From Jimgerdemannia flammicorona (taxonomy: Eukaryota > Mucoromycota > Endogonomycetes > Endogonales > Endogonaceae): 18,312 bases of DNA. Under the pieces are notes generated by a model that was not told the origin of the DNA, made no database searches, and saw only the letters and a program-made list of their open reading frames with translations. Made by a program: the position numbers and the translations under genes. Location: NCBI GenBank assembly GCA_003990745.1, contig RBNI01002499.1, positions 1 to 18,312 of the forward strand, given 5' to 3'. Positions 18,137 to 18,312 of this stretch are shown in pieces (the stretch's first letter is position 1; the number at the start of each line of letters is the position of its first letter).

Positions 18137-18312
18137 ATGGCGAGCAACGAGCATTCTGGTGGGCATGGCGGCCAGGGGGGCAGCGGTGCCTTCGGCTGGC
18201 AGCAGGTCGGGAGGAGAAGAGGAGATGGTCTGGGGATGCCAGGGCCGTCGGTGGTTGGAGGTGGCGCTGGGGGTGGGGGAAGAGGCGGACTGAGGCAGAG
18301 AGGTGGGGGGAG
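18137..18312 (+). CDS. LINE ORF1, N-terminal part, open to the window edge
   Basis: The ATG at 18137 opens a frame with no stop through the last base (58 full codons). The product starts MASNEHSGGHGGQGG, then SGAFGWQQVG, GLGMPGPS and a Gly/Arg-rich stretch with GAGGGGRGG and QRGGG. It matches the left ORF1 start at 5235 residue by residue over most of this length, which fixes the start codon. Gly/Arg-rich N-termini of this kind commonly bind RNA. Whether the rest of this copy is intact cannot be seen here. Confidence 0.8.
   Translation, partial: MASNEHSGGHGGQGGSGAFGWQQVGRRRGDGLGMPGPSVVGGGAGGGGRGGLRQRGGG

Larger units (their letters stand above)
17727..18312 (+). mobile_element. LINE, right copy, 5' end only (runs off window)
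   Basis: Composition jumps from AT-rich to GC-rich just after the T run. The segment from about 18055 matches the leader and ORF1 start of the left LINE in reverse orientation. The true 5' end is uncertain: 17727 is taken from the change in composition, and only about 18055 onward is supported by homology. If 17727 is right, this copy has a leader of about 410 bases and the left copy is truncated. Confidence 0.75.

Noticed and set aside
17838..18293. A 151-codon plus-strand open frame
   Set aside because: It lies in the LINE leader and overlaps the ORF1 start in another frame. The start at 18137 is conserved with the left copy; this frame has no support.
1..18312. CRISPR arrays, tRNA or rRNA genes, bacterial operons
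   Set aside because: No regular short repeats with spacers and no RNA gene patterns were seen. All recognisable coding sequence belongs to eukaryotic retrotransposons.

Overview
The window contains almost nothing but retrotransposons, and it looks like repeat-rich, heterochromatin-like DNA from a filamentous fungus. The fungal call is inferred from the element types (a chromodomain Ty3/Gypsy element and an endonuclease-type LINE) and from C-to-T decay focused on CpG and CpA. I recognise no single-copy host gene, tRNA, rRNA or CRISPR array, and I cannot name the species.

Layout, left to right. (1) 1-~5317, minus strand: a GC-rich LINE cut by the left window edge, with ORF1 at 3350-5235 and ORF2 from 3315 to beyond base 1. 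ORF2 has an endonuclease, a reverse transcriptase and a C-terminal CCHC finger. (2) ~5322-17386, minus strand: an old, AT-rich, heavily decayed Ty3/Gypsy element with LTRs at ~5322-5729 and 16919-17386. (3) 7810-13837, plus strand: a younger full-length Ty3/Gypsy element inserted into the RNase H domain of the old one. It has 404/402-bp LTRs, a primer-binding site, a polypurine tract and a 5-bp target duplication with one transition. (4) 17387-17726: AT-rich sequence without genes. (5) ~17727-18312, plus strand: the 5' end of a second copy of the same LINE family, head to head with the first. Its ORF1 starts at 18137 and runs off the right edge.

The younger Gypsy element has its whole gag-pol in one frame. 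The domain order is Gag, CCHC knuckle, dUTPase, aspartic protease, reverse transcriptase, RNase H, integrase, chromodomain. A dUTPase with all five family motifs between nucleocapsid and protease is the most notable content. The old, diverged element carries the same domain in the same place, so it is a lineage feature.

Mutation has a strong signature. From about 8386 onward the younger gag-pol has no frameshift but twelve in-frame stops, all explained by C-to-T or G-to-A changes, eight of them TGA. LINE ORF2 shows the same thing: one unshifted frame of 3.3 kb with ten stops, eight of them TGA. The two LTRs of the young element differ mainly at ancestral CpG sites; at four of these one LTR reads TG and the other CA. 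This points to CpG-targeted deamination (cytosine methylation or a RIP-like process) as the force silencing these elements.

Inferred order of events: the old minus-strand Gypsy element came first; the plus-strand Gypsy element and the left LINE inserted into it later; all have since been mutated.
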